Assembly: GCA_958299035.1 (NCBI GenBank)
Contig: CATQJL010000305.1
Span: 75,918,792 to 75,982,791 of the forward strand
Source of the DNA: Cylicocyclus nassatus
Taxonomy: Eukaryota > Nematoda > Chromadorea > Rhabditida > Strongylidae
DNA length: 64,000 nucleotides
Direction: 5' to 3'
The translations under genes and the position numbers were made by a program. Positions 1-11,092 of this stretch are shown here, in pieces. The notes beneath the pieces were generated by a model. It ran no database searches. It was not told where the DNA came from and saw only the letters and a program-made list of their open reading frames with translations. Numbering within the stretch: position 1 is the first letter of the stretch; each line of letters starts with the position of its first letter.

Positions 1-229
1 GAGTGGTGAGGTGCAGACGAGGTCATGTGCACGCACTGTCAACAGCCACTTTCAGCCAAGAAACCACCAGCACATGTTCAATGCATAGAGGATGGCAAAG
101 AGCATGCGTTTCATCCGAGCAGCTTTGTTGGAATCTCTGGAATAGGTTTTCATGCGAAAAATTTGGCTTGAAGAAGGGAATTAGAAATTTTTTTGAAGAA
201 AAGCAAAATCAAATCAAGCTTGGGTTTTT

Positions 230-480
230 TGAAAGTAACCACTACCTGATTATTGACCTCGATGAGCTCTATAATATAGTATGCGTACTTGTCCGAGAAA
301 TTTGCTTTTGCTCCAAGAAAAAACCTAAAAGAAAATTTTTGCGTTCGAAGAATTATTGTCCGCGGCATTGTGACGCGGCCATTTCCGGAATTTTCTAGAA
401 AAATTTTTTTGAAATTTTTAGAATACGTGCCTTCCAGAAAGGGCAATGTGTGGGTTGTAGCTCTTGATGAGCTCTATCAC
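230..480 (+). repeat. Dispersed repeat, copy 1 (partner near 56.9 kb)
   Basis: This stretch matches, in opposite orientation, the DNA at about 56880-57075. Both copies share the block GATGAGCTCTATA followed by ATAGTATGC, then GAAAATTTT, then a CCGCGGCA..TGTGA..CGGCC block. The phrase TTGATGAGCTCTAT recurs inside this copy near 462. No convincing protein is encoded: the overlapping open frames on both strands look like chance frames over a repeat. The element type is unknown. Confidence 0.6.
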
Positions 481-1794
481 CAAATGCAATCCAACCATCT
501 CTTCTCTTTGTTTTCCATCTGAAAATAAGCGCTGAAAACAGGAGGGCGACTTGTCCGCAACTTTTTAGCGGTCACTGTATGTCTGGGCAACCGAAACTGT
601 ACATCTATTCTGCTTCAAAAATTATAGCAAGAACACGAGGTTCGGCCACCATTTACTGGTTATTGGTAAACAAGAACAGGAGAGGATTAGTGCATTGCGA
701 GAACAGTAAATGGTAACACAGTGGGCGACGTGACATATGGGAAGCATTTCATACTATATATTTCGCAGCGTTGTTTTCGTTGATTAATAGTATAACATCT
801 TCGATGACCATCCTTCTCTCAAGCAGAGAGGAAGCGCTTGTAAGAGAGGGCGTAGTTCTAGATGGGATTCGCATTTGCAAAAAAAACATCTCAACAAAAC
901 AGAAGCCATTTGAGCGATTCGCCCATCTCCTGGTGCAGACCTAGCGACGGCGGCATCGCTGACGTTCAACGTTCAACGTTCACCACACATTTGGAGGGGC
1001 GTGCGCTGCGTACTCGGAACATATGTCCGAGTTGTAAATGGCGACGCGACTGGGATCGCAGAAGGTATGCCTCAGGCCTGAGAAATATGTTATTGCAAGA
1101 AAATTCCACAATGAGCCATTCAAGTCAAGTTCTTTCATAATTGCCGAATAAGGGTGTAACAGGCTAGTATATGCAGACAAGCTCAATTTTATGAAGAAAG
1201 CGTCTAATAAAACTCGTTGTCGAACATTAATCTTTTGTATGAATGTTTTACGAGCAATAAGTTTCTGCGAATAGAGGCAAACTATGTGAGTCAAAGTTGG
1301 AGGCGCTAGAGTGAAGCAAGAGGTAGCAGGGTCCTTTCGTCAATTCCTCTTCACCGCTCGTGTCCAGTTCAAGATTTTCATAATTCGTAAATGGCATGCG
1401 CATATGTATCCAAACGAGGTCAAAAACCAGTTTCTTTTTTTGTTCGGTCAAAAAAACCTCCCGGCACGAAGACCCTATGCTCTTTTAGGCTGCAAAATAA
1501 GCTATGAAAATCTCTCTACTTATCCATAATAAATATGCTTGCCAATTCTTGTGAGAGAGTATTGACATGTCAAAAAAGACAAGTTTTTGAAGAATTACCT
1601 CTTCTATAAGAAGGTTTCTTGCATATCTTAACATTTTGAAATGCTCAACACAGTGAAAGTAAGATCATGGAACAAAGTTGACTTTGAAAGAAGTTATGAC
1701 TTTTTGAATTCGAAAATTCAAATCGACAGAAGTCATGCAGCAGCCTGATATAAACGGATGACTGTACCCACAAAATGTTTGTGAGTTTAGAACA
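481..1794. other. Intergenic DNA with one repeat end, no gene recognised
   Basis: No supported gene. The block near 1040-1085 (GGTATGCCTCAGGCCTGAG) resembles the ends of the element at 9889-10138 and is probably one end of another copy. A tandem GTTCAAC-type triplication lies at about 963-982. Open frames here lack splice signals or protein-like composition. Confidence 0.5.
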
Positions 1795-1804
1795 TGTCAT
1801 TTAT

Positions 1805-1961
1805 GAAATACCGCTCACATAACATGCAAAATCTCCGTAAATGTCGCGAAATACCAGGATTGTTAAGAACTTTCACGAAATTGCGGGAATTTCGCGAAAT
1901 TCAAGGATTTCCGCAACATTCACGGAATTTTTGCACATTCTGTGGGTGGTATTGTAATTGA
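1805..1961 (+). mobile_element. Small MITE, TACAATACC family, copy 1
   Basis: About 150 bp running from an AATACCGCTCAC left end to a GTGGGTGGTATTGTA right end. The ends are inverted versions of each other (TACAATACC-RCYCAC type). The interior holds a run of degenerate tandem units built on TGTCGCGAAAT and CGGAATT. Two other copies lie near 4467-4610 and 12406-12549. There is no coding capacity, so it would depend on an enzyme encoded elsewhere. Confidence 0.6.
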
Positions 1962-2800
1962 CAACTAGAAGTGCAGATTTGCTAAACAAGGAGCGAGGGT
2001 GACCTCATATCATCCCAAGCTGCGCTGTTGAGCAAATGTTCGGCATTCAGTTATATGCATCTTTGTGAGCTTTTTCATTCTATGATAAAAGCGAACTCTG
2101 GGCTCTTCTGTAGGTGAGGGTTTATAAAGAGAGCAAAGTACATTTTTATGCACATCTTTGTGGAAAATGGGGACAGGGTACCCGAATATCCGTATTTCTG
2201 TTTATATTCGAAGGGCTATACCAGAAAATTTACAGAAGAATTGAAGGTCGAATACACAAGAAGCTGATCTAAGAAGCCCCTGATTGTGAAATTTTTCAGA
2301 GAACTTTATGATAAATCAAAATAAAATAATAATTCCAGGAGAATCATCAAGGCACTGTCATAGCAATAATTCGATACAACCCTTGATGCACTATCAGCTG
2401 ACGAAAATAATTGGGCAGCAGCATAGTGTGAAGGGCGCTGCCCTATAGTATTTGGAGATAGGGCGGAGCTAGCGGAGATTTCGGCAAGAATTGTGTGATT
2501 TTTTGAGTAAATGGATGGAAAAAATGGGAATTGATGGAGAGGAAATGAAGTGTACTGGACGGAGCTTCGATGGGGTGAGGATATACTGTAGGGTGGGTGA
2601 AGCTGAAGAAAAGTGGGGAGTCGGGAGTTCTGGGTGGTTCGCAGGTTCGAAATCTCCAAAATTGGGCAAAATTCGTATTTTTGAAAATTGCGGAAGCTCC
2701 AGAACGTCGAAAATGTTGAAAGTCGGTAAAATCTATAAATTTGAGGTTTCGAAATTCAGAAAATGTTAAAAATTAGCCAACGGTTTTGAAAAATTCAAGG
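1962..2800. other. Intergenic DNA, no gene recognised
   Basis: AT-rich sequence with purine-rich stretches around 2470-2650. The open frames on both strands near 2306-2769 overlap each other and have no splice or family support. Confidence 0.4.
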
Positions 2801-2805
2801 TAAGG

Positions 2806-2932
2806 ATTACATCGATTTTGGAGGTCTGGCAACTTCTAGATTATCGAATTTTATCGATTTGGCGGTTTGGCAATCTCCTGAATATCGATTTTTATCGTTT
2901 TTGGAGGTTTTGGAATTTCCGATATGTCGATT
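2806..2932 (+). repeat. Three-unit minisatellite on ATCGATTTT
   Basis: Three diverged tandem units of roughly 40-45 bp. Each begins with ATCGATTT or ATCGTTTT, followed by GG-GG-T-TGGCAA or TTTGGAA and then a TTCTAGATT/CTCCTGAAT/TTCCGAT segment. No coding sense is evident. Confidence 0.55.
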
Positions 2933-3009
2933 ATATTGCCTTTAACTGGCTTTCATAATAATTATTGCAAATTTCCAATTTTATACAATTTTTATCTCTT
3001 TACAGTCAG

Positions 3010-3376
3010 CTTTATGCCCCACCCCCTCACAGTAAAAAAAATTAATCAACATTTCCTTCTTGTAATCTCCATCATAAAGACTACCATACATTTTTTGTTG
3101 GCCTTTCTAACATCACATTTTGCTGAGCTGAACGTTTCTAGATCCATACGAATTTACGCACTTTAGACTGTGAACTGTAGGCTCCGCTCACTTTTTATAA
3201 ACCTCATTTGCTATTATTTCAAGCTTTGATATATTACTACACAACTTTTATCTGGCTTTCTCCGTTCAATACTATTATTTAGCTCTTATTGGCCTCTCTA
3301 GCATCAAATTAGAAAATACACATTTGTACAAATCTATACATTTTCGACTGTGAGCTGCAGGCTCCGCCCACTTTTG
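3010..3376 (+). repeat. About 180-bp imperfect tandem duplication
   Basis: The block CTGTGAACTGTAGGCTCC at 3168 recurs as CTGTGAGCTGCAGGCTCC at 3348. Upstream, TTGGCCTTTCTAACATCA recurs as TTGGCCTCTCTAGCATCA with the same spacing, giving a period of about 180 bp. It is non-coding. Confidence 0.6.
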
Positions 3377-3991
3377 ATTCACTTTTATTTTCTTTGGAGG
3401 GAAAAAACTAACAGAGCGATAACTAAAATCTGCTAGATGTACTAGCAGGGTGTTGATAATGTTTATGTTAATTTAACCTAGTAATCCTCTAAATTTGTTA
3501 GAACGCAATTCAATACTTAATGTAGATAGAGAGCGAAATGTAACATCTTTCGATACAGCAGTTTTGCAAGTTTCTTAACAGCTAAACAGGGTCGAAATAT
3601 GTTTTGTAATAAAGGCGAAAATGGCTAAAACTTTGTTAGAATCAATATTTACCTGAAATTTGGTCATCGTTACCTTACAGAAAGAAGGTATCATGTGTAA
3701 CAGATGTGTTTTTTGTAATCAGTAGGTCGCATAACCTCTATGCTCATCTCTTCTAAGAAAATGGCGCCATTTGATTTTCGATTTTCGCTCTTGACCTCGC
3801 CACCGGTTTTGGCTGAAATATTGGTAATATGGATCGAAACTCCATACACAATAGTTTCTAAGCCCACTGTTGAAGATCTTAATGAAGTTGGAAAATAATT
3901 TAGTCAAACCACGCAAGATTAAAAATTTATTTGCACTTCTCGCCCATCTATCAAAAGACTTGCTGGCATTTTTTTGTAAACTAGAACTTAT
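3377..3991. other. Intergenic DNA, nothing recognised
   Basis: AT-rich, no repeat partner noticed in the window and no exon-like frame with splice sites. Confidence 0.4.
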
Positions 3992-4610
3992 GTAAAGAAC
4001 GCTATAGGGCCGTTATTAGCACAAGCCCCTATCTGCACTGTTCGTCAGATTATGAGGTTACAAACTTACGTTCTCATGAATCTCCCAAATTTGAGAATAG
4101 TGTGTTTTGGCGAATTTTCATCCCTATAATGTGCCAAGCAGCAGAATAGTATGAAAGTTGTTGTCAGCCATTGAGTGATCCATCTGAGAGGAAATTTTAA
4201 GATTTGCATCACATCATTACAAGCAGTCAAACAGTCATGACTTTCGAATGTGAAAATTCTCGGCGATGTCGGCGAAAGCGGCGACTTTGCGTTTTTCGCT
4301 GACATTGCCGAAATCGCCGAAAATTTTCTCATCTCACTGTCATAACTGTAGAAAAGCTTATAGATTCACTAAAATGAAGGTATGGACGGAAAATACAAAG
4401 CGCGTTTCTAGCGGTCATCTGCTAGCAGCAAAGAGAAGATTTTTGTTCTATCAATTCATCAGTCAGCTCAATAACGCTCACATAACATGCAAAATTTCCG
4501 TAAATGTCGCGAAATCTGCGGGGATTTCGCGAAATTTCCGGAATCTTCCAAAATTCCCGGAATTCCGCGGCATTCACGGATTTTTGCACATTGTGTGGGT
4601 GGTATTGTAC
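3992..4610 (+). repeat. 0.6-kb dispersed repeat, copy A (direct copy at 11.9 kb)
   Basis: Starts GTAAAGAACGCTATAGGG and ends GTGGGTGGTATTGTA. It matches 11914-12549 along most of its length in the same orientation. An internal hairpin near 4245-4335 has arms around AAAATTCTCGGCGATGTCGG and the matching CCGAAATCGCCGA-AATTTT. The last 145 bp are a copy of the TACAATACC MITE seen alone at 1805. A retroposon remnant begins just beyond the right end. Confidence 0.75.
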
Positions 4611-4639
4611 ACCAACTACTTCCGCTTCAACACCCGTGG

Positions 4640-5822
4640 CAATGCCTGTTTTCCCTACTAGAAAAGTACCACCGCGTATTCTACCTGAAGTCCCACAGCG
4701 ATTTAGACCATGAAGACGTTCCCAGCTGGACTACACCATTTTTCTGTCGAACTTCTGCGAGCCGAAGGACAACATTTACACGCGACGCATCTATCATCTC
4801 ATCTTCAAAAAAAAGATTTCTGATCAGTGGAAAACCTCAAGAATCGTCTTTCTCTTCAAAAAGAGGGGGGGGACATCTTTGGGACTACCGTCCAATGTGC
4901 CTGCTGAATGTATTGTACAAGCTCCAGGAATATTATCGTCTCTTGCGTATTTGGGAGACACAGGATGAAGCCAACAAGAACATGGTGAATTTCGCAAAGG
5001 GGCTGATTGAACCGCATCCAGACGGTTTCAGGGGTCCTCAAAGTCTGCCGAAATCACCGACTGCCTCTTGTCCTAACCTCCGTCGATTACGAGAAATCCT
5101 TTAGCGTCGAAAACAATGCAAACTGTCAGTGCTAGTCGATCAAGGAGTGGACCCAGCTTAGAGAATTCAGTTTGTTAGCCGAATGCTACACTGTACAACA
5201 ACAATGCAGTTATTCCATCGTCTCCTGACCATCCCATTTGGGAAGTGAGTCCTACAAGGCAACACAATTTCGCCATAGCTGTTCACCGCGGCCTGCAGTG
5301 GGCGGTGAAGCCAATGAACTAAAAGGAGATAGGCACACGAGTTGATAGAAGATGTCTGTCGAACCTTCGTTTTGCGGACGACATCGACTTTTGGCGCTCT
5401 GTTACACAACTGAGACTTGAGCCGATACTGTAGCCATGTCAAAAGCTTTGCGGACCACCCACGGAGCGATTGAGCACAGTCTTCTAAAGATGACCAGATA
5501 AACAACAATTAGTTAAACTTCGCAGTACGAATGCAAGCAGAATGTCCCATTTTTTGTGACCTGGCGGAATACCTTGCGAGAGAGAAGCATGGATGGGCCG
5601 ATCACATCAAGAAAAGAACAGACGACAGGTGGACACTAAGAACATCTGAGTGGATTGCTCGCGAAGCCAAACGTCCCGAGGAAGGCCACTTATGAAATGG
5701 GCAGTCGCGTTCGCGGAATGGACCAGCTGGGAAATCAACTGAATACGATTTTAGCACCTGCAACTCGTGACGAAAGCGAGGGACAGGCAATATGGCAACT
5801 TCTGAATGGCCGCACTTAAGGA
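4640..5822 (+). pseudogene. Decayed RTE/BovB-like non-LTR retrotransposon reverse transcriptase
   Basis: Translated in all three plus frames, this stretch gives the collinear landmarks of the RTE-type reverse transcriptase common in strongylid nematodes. In order they are: an ISDQWK-SRIVFLFKK block (about 4815-4865); a YRPMCLLNVLYKL block (about 4888-4925); LPLVLTSVDYEKSF, carrying the motif A aspartate (about 5060-5102); LVDQGVDPA (about 5130-5158); a LQWA..N.KEIG..VD...LSNLRFADDI block with the FADD catalytic pair (about 5290-5388); and the C-terminal TDDRWTLRTSEWIAREAKRP tail (about 5610-5675). Several frameshifts and stops lie between them, so it cannot make an active enzyme. The endonuclease half is absent on the 5' side, as expected for a 5'-truncated insertion. 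Confidence 0.88.
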
Positions 5823-6574
5823 CGCGCCATCTAAGTACGATTAAGTTACGATTCCATTTTAGTATTTATTTCCTTTGGCGTTGTGCTCTAACAAGGTAGG
5901 GTCGCGAAACCGAAGAGGCCGATCACTCCAAGATGCATGTCATCACGAAGGGCTTGAAGCGGATTCAAATCTATCTGTAGAACGCTTGTAAAGAGGAAGT
6001 TATGGGATTTTCTTTGCGGGAAATTTACGAGGATCAGAATAGCCAGAACTATCAACACTTAAGCACTTTCGTTTTAAACCACTTTGAAACAGCATCCATG
6101 CTCAATGTAATGCTGACCCTTTTTGAGGTTATTCTAAACAACAAGCAATAAGAATTTGAACGATTTCCGTGATAACTCACTCAAAACTATGCGAATTGTG
6201 TCAACGAAAGGCGTAACTCAAAAGCGTTCCAAATATAGGATAAGTAGATTTGATTTCAGTGCCTTAAGCTCTTTGTAACGGTATAAATCCTGTGGTAATC
6301 GACCATTTTGACTCGACCCTCCCTTATAGAGCAGAGTTGATCTAAAATTGCAATTGTCTAACGTTCCGGTGGCGATGGCGATAGTGCTCAAGTACTGCCC
6401 TTGAATGTTAGAAAGCTTCGTATTTTACCTTTTCCTTCCCAACCATACACCTTCATACGCCGTTTGTGAGTGTGCTTGTCAATGGTAGAAGCTGAAGGTC
6501 CATAAGTTTATGGTGGTAAGAAGTAGGTGTTGCAATAAGAAAACTTTATCTCAGCAACAATGAGAAAATGAGTT
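5823..6574. other. Intergenic DNA downstream of the small secreted-protein gene
   Basis: No exon-like frames seen. It lies between the retroposon remnant and the 3' end of the minus-strand gene at 6575-7675. No AATAAA lies just past that gene's stop; a GATAAA variant is close by. Confidence 0.4.
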
Positions 6575-7675
6575 TCACCATAACGAAATATGTTCCTCGA
6601 TGAGGCATATGTATCCGCAGAAATTACGCGGAAGATGAGCACAGCCAACTTTTCCTTCAGAGGTCGTCTTCATATGGATATACAAGTCATCCTTGGACCT
6701 GGAGATTATTTGTGGTTGCTCTATTTCAATGAATGAATAGAATGAACTCACATGAAGTATTGCGTTTTGTAGCCAAATGCCTTTTCGTGTTTTTTCACAA
6801 ACTTTACTAGTCTCGTCACGTCTTTTGGTTCTTCAAGTTTGTAATTCAGAGTGAACAAAGAGATTTCATCGACAACTCTTTCCTCTATTCTGCGAGAGTA
6901 CTAGAAAATTAGTACTTCAGTCCCAAAAGGATGTATTCCGTTTGTACGTTATTAACTCTCTTCCCACAGTGTCGCTCGAAGTACAGTTGACACTATGTAG
7001 AGCTCAGTACAATTTAGATCTATAATATGGTGTTATTTACCGAAAGCTCTTCATTACTATTGAATTAAGGTAGAAATTTCGAGAAGGGTAGCCTCAGTAT
7101 GAAAACCAAGCAAGCTGAAAACACTTGCGCTCAGCCAATTAGGGTCTCCAATCCTTAAAATAACTTGTACTTTCCAACACTGATTTGTCTGAAAGTCATG
7201 CGAATACACCATCATACTTTTTCCTGAAATTTTCGGAAACCGTTCATCACTATGCCGTTTCATGCTAGAAGTTTCTATGTAATCTCATAGTAATGAAGAG
7301 CGATCGATGAATTGCTCCATATGCATCTAAGTTGAAGCTGCCTTCTACATAATGGTAAAGAAAGGTCAGCAAAAAACTTTGTAGAGAGTTATCAACGGTC
7401 AAACTCAAACAGTGCATACCTGGGCCCTTTATATTGGCAGAGGAAACTGAGAGAGGTCGTAAAAAGCATAAACAGCAAACTTACCTTAGCCTTTATTCTC
7501 TTGATTTCCGCTTTCATTTCTTTTCTTTCTTCACGCTTGAGACTATAATCATCCCATTGGCCGTATGCAGCTCTAATACACAAAATCACCTGGAATCTCA
7601 ACAATGATATAGCTACACACATAGATCAATGCGACTTACGCTGAGAATGAAACACAGATGATATGGATGACACAT
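6575..7675 (-). CDS. Small secreted protein of unknown family, four exons
   Basis: Exons on the minus strand: 7640-7675, 7420-7589, 6752-6889 and 6575-6698, together 468 nt or 155 residues. All phases join and the frame ends in TGA. Residues 1-22 (MCHPYHLCFILS then VILCIRAAYG) look like a signal peptide cleaved before QWDDYS. A strongly basic and acidic stretch (KREERKEMKAEIKRIKAK) follows, then the 46-codon exon ISLFTLNYKLEEP...FVKKHEKAFGYK. The C-terminus has three cysteines (VGCAHLPRNFCGYICL). Intron 1 is 50 nt with a TTCCAG acceptor. Exon 2 contains a possible 38-nt intron (strong GTAAGT at 7484, CTCAG at 7447). Removing it breaks the frame, so it is read through here, which adds a hydrophobic segment. 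I recognise no family. Confidence 0.65.
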
Positions 7676-8186
7676 CGTTGCTAGTGACCCAATTTCTACA
7701 TCTATTCTATGTGACTCGAACACTGTAATCAGTTAAGCGAAACAGCTGTCACCCGCCACCTGACTCCACAATATTTTAGATCATTCACTTGACCTGCTGA
7801 AGCTACCATAAGTGCTGCTGTATGTTTATAATCCGCTGACTGCACTTTCCACCTGTATCGCAGGAATTTTGATTGAAGACTATTGCCTCACTGAATCAAA
7901 GCCAGATTTCTAAAAGTTCTTGCAGCAACGATTGACGACAAACTTTTATACAGTAAACGCACCTTTTCATTCAAAATTCATATGATTGCGTAATTTCGCC
8001 TTCGATTTCTATAGAAACTGATTGACCAAATGCTTCAGTCTTGTTACAAGAGTATCAGGACTGGAAGAAAACCGGAAACTCGAGAAAAACGCATTTTGAG
8101 TCAAAACAACTGCTCTCAAATGCTGCAGTTTGCGCAACGCCTTAGTCATAAGGCCTTGGCCATACCTCACGCAATGCCAGTAGTGG
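7676..8186. promoter_or_regulatory. Upstream region of the small secreted-protein gene
   Basis: This stretch lies 5' of the minus-strand start codon at 7675. A TGATTACAG acceptor-like sequence about 55 nt upstream could be a spliced-leader site. No TATA box is obvious. Near 8150 a GGCCTTGGCCATACCTC block resembles the ends of the 9.9-kb element. Inference only. Confidence 0.3.
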
Positions 8187-9888
8187 CCTCCAAGACCACA
8201 CGAATCAAAAACAAAAAAACCCCCATCAGAAAGAGGAGGAAAAGGTGCATCGAATCGCACCCAAGACACTTGCCGGTTGACGTTCTATGAGTCTTGAAGT
8301 TTTAAGTTGATCACATGGAAATTGGTAGCATCTGATGGTCTGCTACTAAAAAATTATGGCAAGCTACAGATCGGAGAAAAAAGCTGTACTTTTTCTATAT
8401 GGTTTGCTCTATTTAACTGTTCTTCGGAGTGTTGATATGAAAGCTGAAAGATTGTGAAAACTGATTATCTCAAATACCATGGGTCGCATTTTACTTGCCG
8501 AGAGTTCATAGAAATGCCGCAATGACTTGAAAACCTCTAAAAAGAGGATGCAATGATGCATCGAGTGCTACCAAGATGTTTTACAAATGCTTGTTCCTCG
8601 AAATGTGGCGCTCATTTGAATAGGGCAGAATTTTGGAGCGCCCTAATACTAGGTCAAAATGTCATGACTTTTTGTGATTTTGAAAACAAATGTAAAATTC
8701 GGCTCTTTTAAGTCACCCGAGAGGCTTCCGTTTCCACAATGTTCTTGGCACATCGCATCTCAAGCTGCCTCGTTCGTCACAGGCATTCAGTGATGTGCCG
8801 TAATAATCCTGAAAAGACCGAGAATGCTACAGCGAGACTTACACTCATTCATATGAGTTTAAACACTGTCACTCAATCTGAAATATGTTTTTTTTACGCT
8901 TAGTGGACGCACATGGGCATTTTTCATGTCGATATTCTCGTTTGATGTGAAAAACAGGCTCCCACATTTACAAAAAACTTCAGTTCATTTCAGGACTTCT
9001 TCTACAATCTTGTAGGGTATTTGACAAAATGATACTAAAAAAACAAAAAAGTGTTTCATAATATGCTTTTCCAAAAATGCTCTGAAGATTCCTCGTAACC
9101 TGTGGAACTTCACATAAAAATTGCCACTTTCAAAATAGCAGTCACTCTATTTACCACGTGGTAGCTACAGCTAACTTAGTTAGCCAAAAATGCTTTGTTT
9201 GCTATTTTCAGTACTCTGTATAAGTGTATTAAACGTTTGATTGACAGAGAGGGCAAAATGCCTTGGTAGTTTGTCCTGTTGAGTCAATATAGCGATAGCA
9301 ATCCTAGAATGACTGAACTAGGAAAGGTGCATTTTTTTCAAACAGCAAATCGAATCTCAGTAATATGATTTTTTAGTGTGAGAAACCATTAACACTTTGT
9401 ACAGAGCAGAGATGTAGTATCGTACTGATAGAGCAATTATCTCCTCAATCGGTAATAGCAGGAGCTTTTGGTATTTTCGAGCTCACTTCACTGCAATGAG
9501 TTCATAGTCACTCGAAAGAGGACAAAATGCTGTATCGAATACTACCAAAATCTCATTCCTTGTTCCATGAAATATGACATTCATATGAAAAAGGCGAAAA
9601 TACTTTCGGAACGACCTAATACTTTGCGCAGAAGGTGGCTCTAACTTAACTAAAAGTTTGGGATTTTTTTGTTCCAGTATTTTCTGAGAATTCGTAGATC
9701 AAAGCAAACCGCAACCATTTTAATTTAAGAAAAAACATCATAAAGAACCATTTGAACCAAAACTAAAGAACCAAATCCTCTGAGTTCACAAAAATTTCAA
9801 GTCGATGTCGAAGAATAACGAAAACGATATGGCCCAGGCTGCCCCGCCGCGATGTGTATATGTGCAAAATTTGTTCCAGTCAATGATT

Positions 9889-10138
9889 GTAAGGCCTAAG
9901 GCATACTTCACGCGATTTTAGTCGCCGCGCGATTTGGCCTGCAACGACTCTCCATAGCTGGTCGTAAACGCACTTTGCTTGGGCCAGACTTGCTGTGTTT
10001 GTTACAATTTACGGGATCTACGCACCAATGCATCTGAGAGCCTCGCATGCTTAATCTCTAGACATCTGGCAAACCGACAAGTCGCGAGGATGTGGCTATT
10101 TCGCGAAATCGCGGGAGGTATGCCTTGGGCCTAATAGA
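9889..10138. mobile_element. About 250-bp inverted-repeat element, GGCCYAAGGCATAC ends
   Basis: The left end TAAGGCCTAAGGCATACTTC and the right end GGTATGCCTTGGGCCTAA are inverted copies, followed inward by CGCGATTTT and AAATCGCG. A related single end lies near 1050-1085 and another near 8150. It contains no open frame of note. Confidence 0.6.
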
Positions 10139-10372
10139 AACCACGCGACTGGTACCTAGACTAGTATCCTTATATGCAAAATTCGCTAACTCCGAACATA
10201 TTAGCGTCTGTATCGAAGGTTTCGCAAGAAATTCAAAGATCATTGACCATTGACTTAGCGTTACAGCTGTCGAGCCCGTCAAACGTGGCAGTTATGTTCA
10301 CGAAAAACTGTTCACTAACGAATTTGCAGCAAACCCAGCTGTCAGTTATATACTCGCAATCAGCTTGCTCAC

Positions 10373-10391
10373 TTACCCCCCCCCCCCCCCG
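10373..10391 (+). repeat. Poly-C tract
   Basis: A run of more than a dozen C residues directly before the TACGC palindrome. Similar G or C runs occur at about 14330-14375, 23857-23875, 24139-24154, 32646-32658, 40371-40382, 41654-41668, 44970-44986 and 63860-63895, a pattern typical of several nematode genomes. Confidence 0.8.
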
Positions 10392-10405
10392 TGCCAGCCC
10401 CCAGC

Positions 10406-10675
10406 TCTGGGTTGAGCCAGACTTCGCGGGGAAGCGGCGTACGCGGCGTACGCAGCGCACGCTCGGTATTCATCATAGGAGCATACGCGGCGTACGCTGC
10501 GTACGTCGCGTACGCCGCGCAGTCTGGCCCAACCCAGAGGGTAGCTCAGGGTTGGGCCAGACTGAGGCGAACGCGACATATGCAGCGTACGCCGCGTACG
10601 CTCCTATGATGAAATATACCACGCGTACGCTGCGCAGGTCACGTACACTCATACGCCGCGCTCTCTGGCTCAACA
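10406..10675. mobile_element. GC-rich TACGC-repeat palindromic element
   Basis: A 270-bp inverted repeat centred near 10540, much richer in GC than its surroundings. The outer arms pair CTGGGTTGAGCCAGA with TCTGGCTCAACACTC. Further in, AGTCTGGCCCAACCC pairs with GGGTTGGGCCAGACT. Both arms carry many copies of the phrase GCGTACGC, itself a palindrome, and a CATCATAGGAGC/GCTCCTATGATG pair. The open frames here on both strands (Ala-Tyr-Ala-Ala-Tyr type peptides) come only from the repeat. Confidence 0.7.
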
Positions 10676-11092
10676 CTCAAACTTTGCAAAAAAACGAGTA
10701 TCAGTGTATGTATGTATATCTGTAAGCGTATCTGTGTGCAAAGCTATTTCGCCTCGGTTCAGAAATAAAACGGAATATACATACAGACACGCATACACAT
10801 ATAAAAACATTCAGCTCCATTTATACAGATTATGAGCGGTATTCTATGTTATAGAGAGCAGCTGACCCATGTGGAACAAATCCAGCCGATTCGGGGTGTT
10901 GAAAAAGCATGGTGTGCATTTCTGATTATGATGTGACAATTGCCAAGAAGGCACCCTAGCTTTAAAAATAGTTAGAGCAGATGATTATGACCAAAGCACT
11001 TATACTTTAAACATAAAAAACGATATTGCAGTTAATGGCATGTATTATTCGGGAGATTACTTAAGTCACATAAGGATTATTACTTGTCCTCG
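10676..11092. other. Spacer within the 3.7-kb foldback
   Basis: Contains short GTATGTATG/CATACATAC-type microsatellite stretches near 10705-10800. No coding signal. Confidence 0.4.

Noticed and set aside
4487..5104. 205-codon plus-strand frame as an intact gene
   Set aside because: Only part of it reads in the reverse-transcriptase frame (the YRPMCLLNVLYKL block); the true homology switches frame several times, so it is a piece of a pseudogene.
10174..10725. 183-codon plus-strand open frame and several overlapping minus-strand frames
   Set aside because: They cover the TACGC palindrome and are open on both strands because of the repeat; the Ala-Tyr-rich peptides are a by-product of GCGTACGC units.
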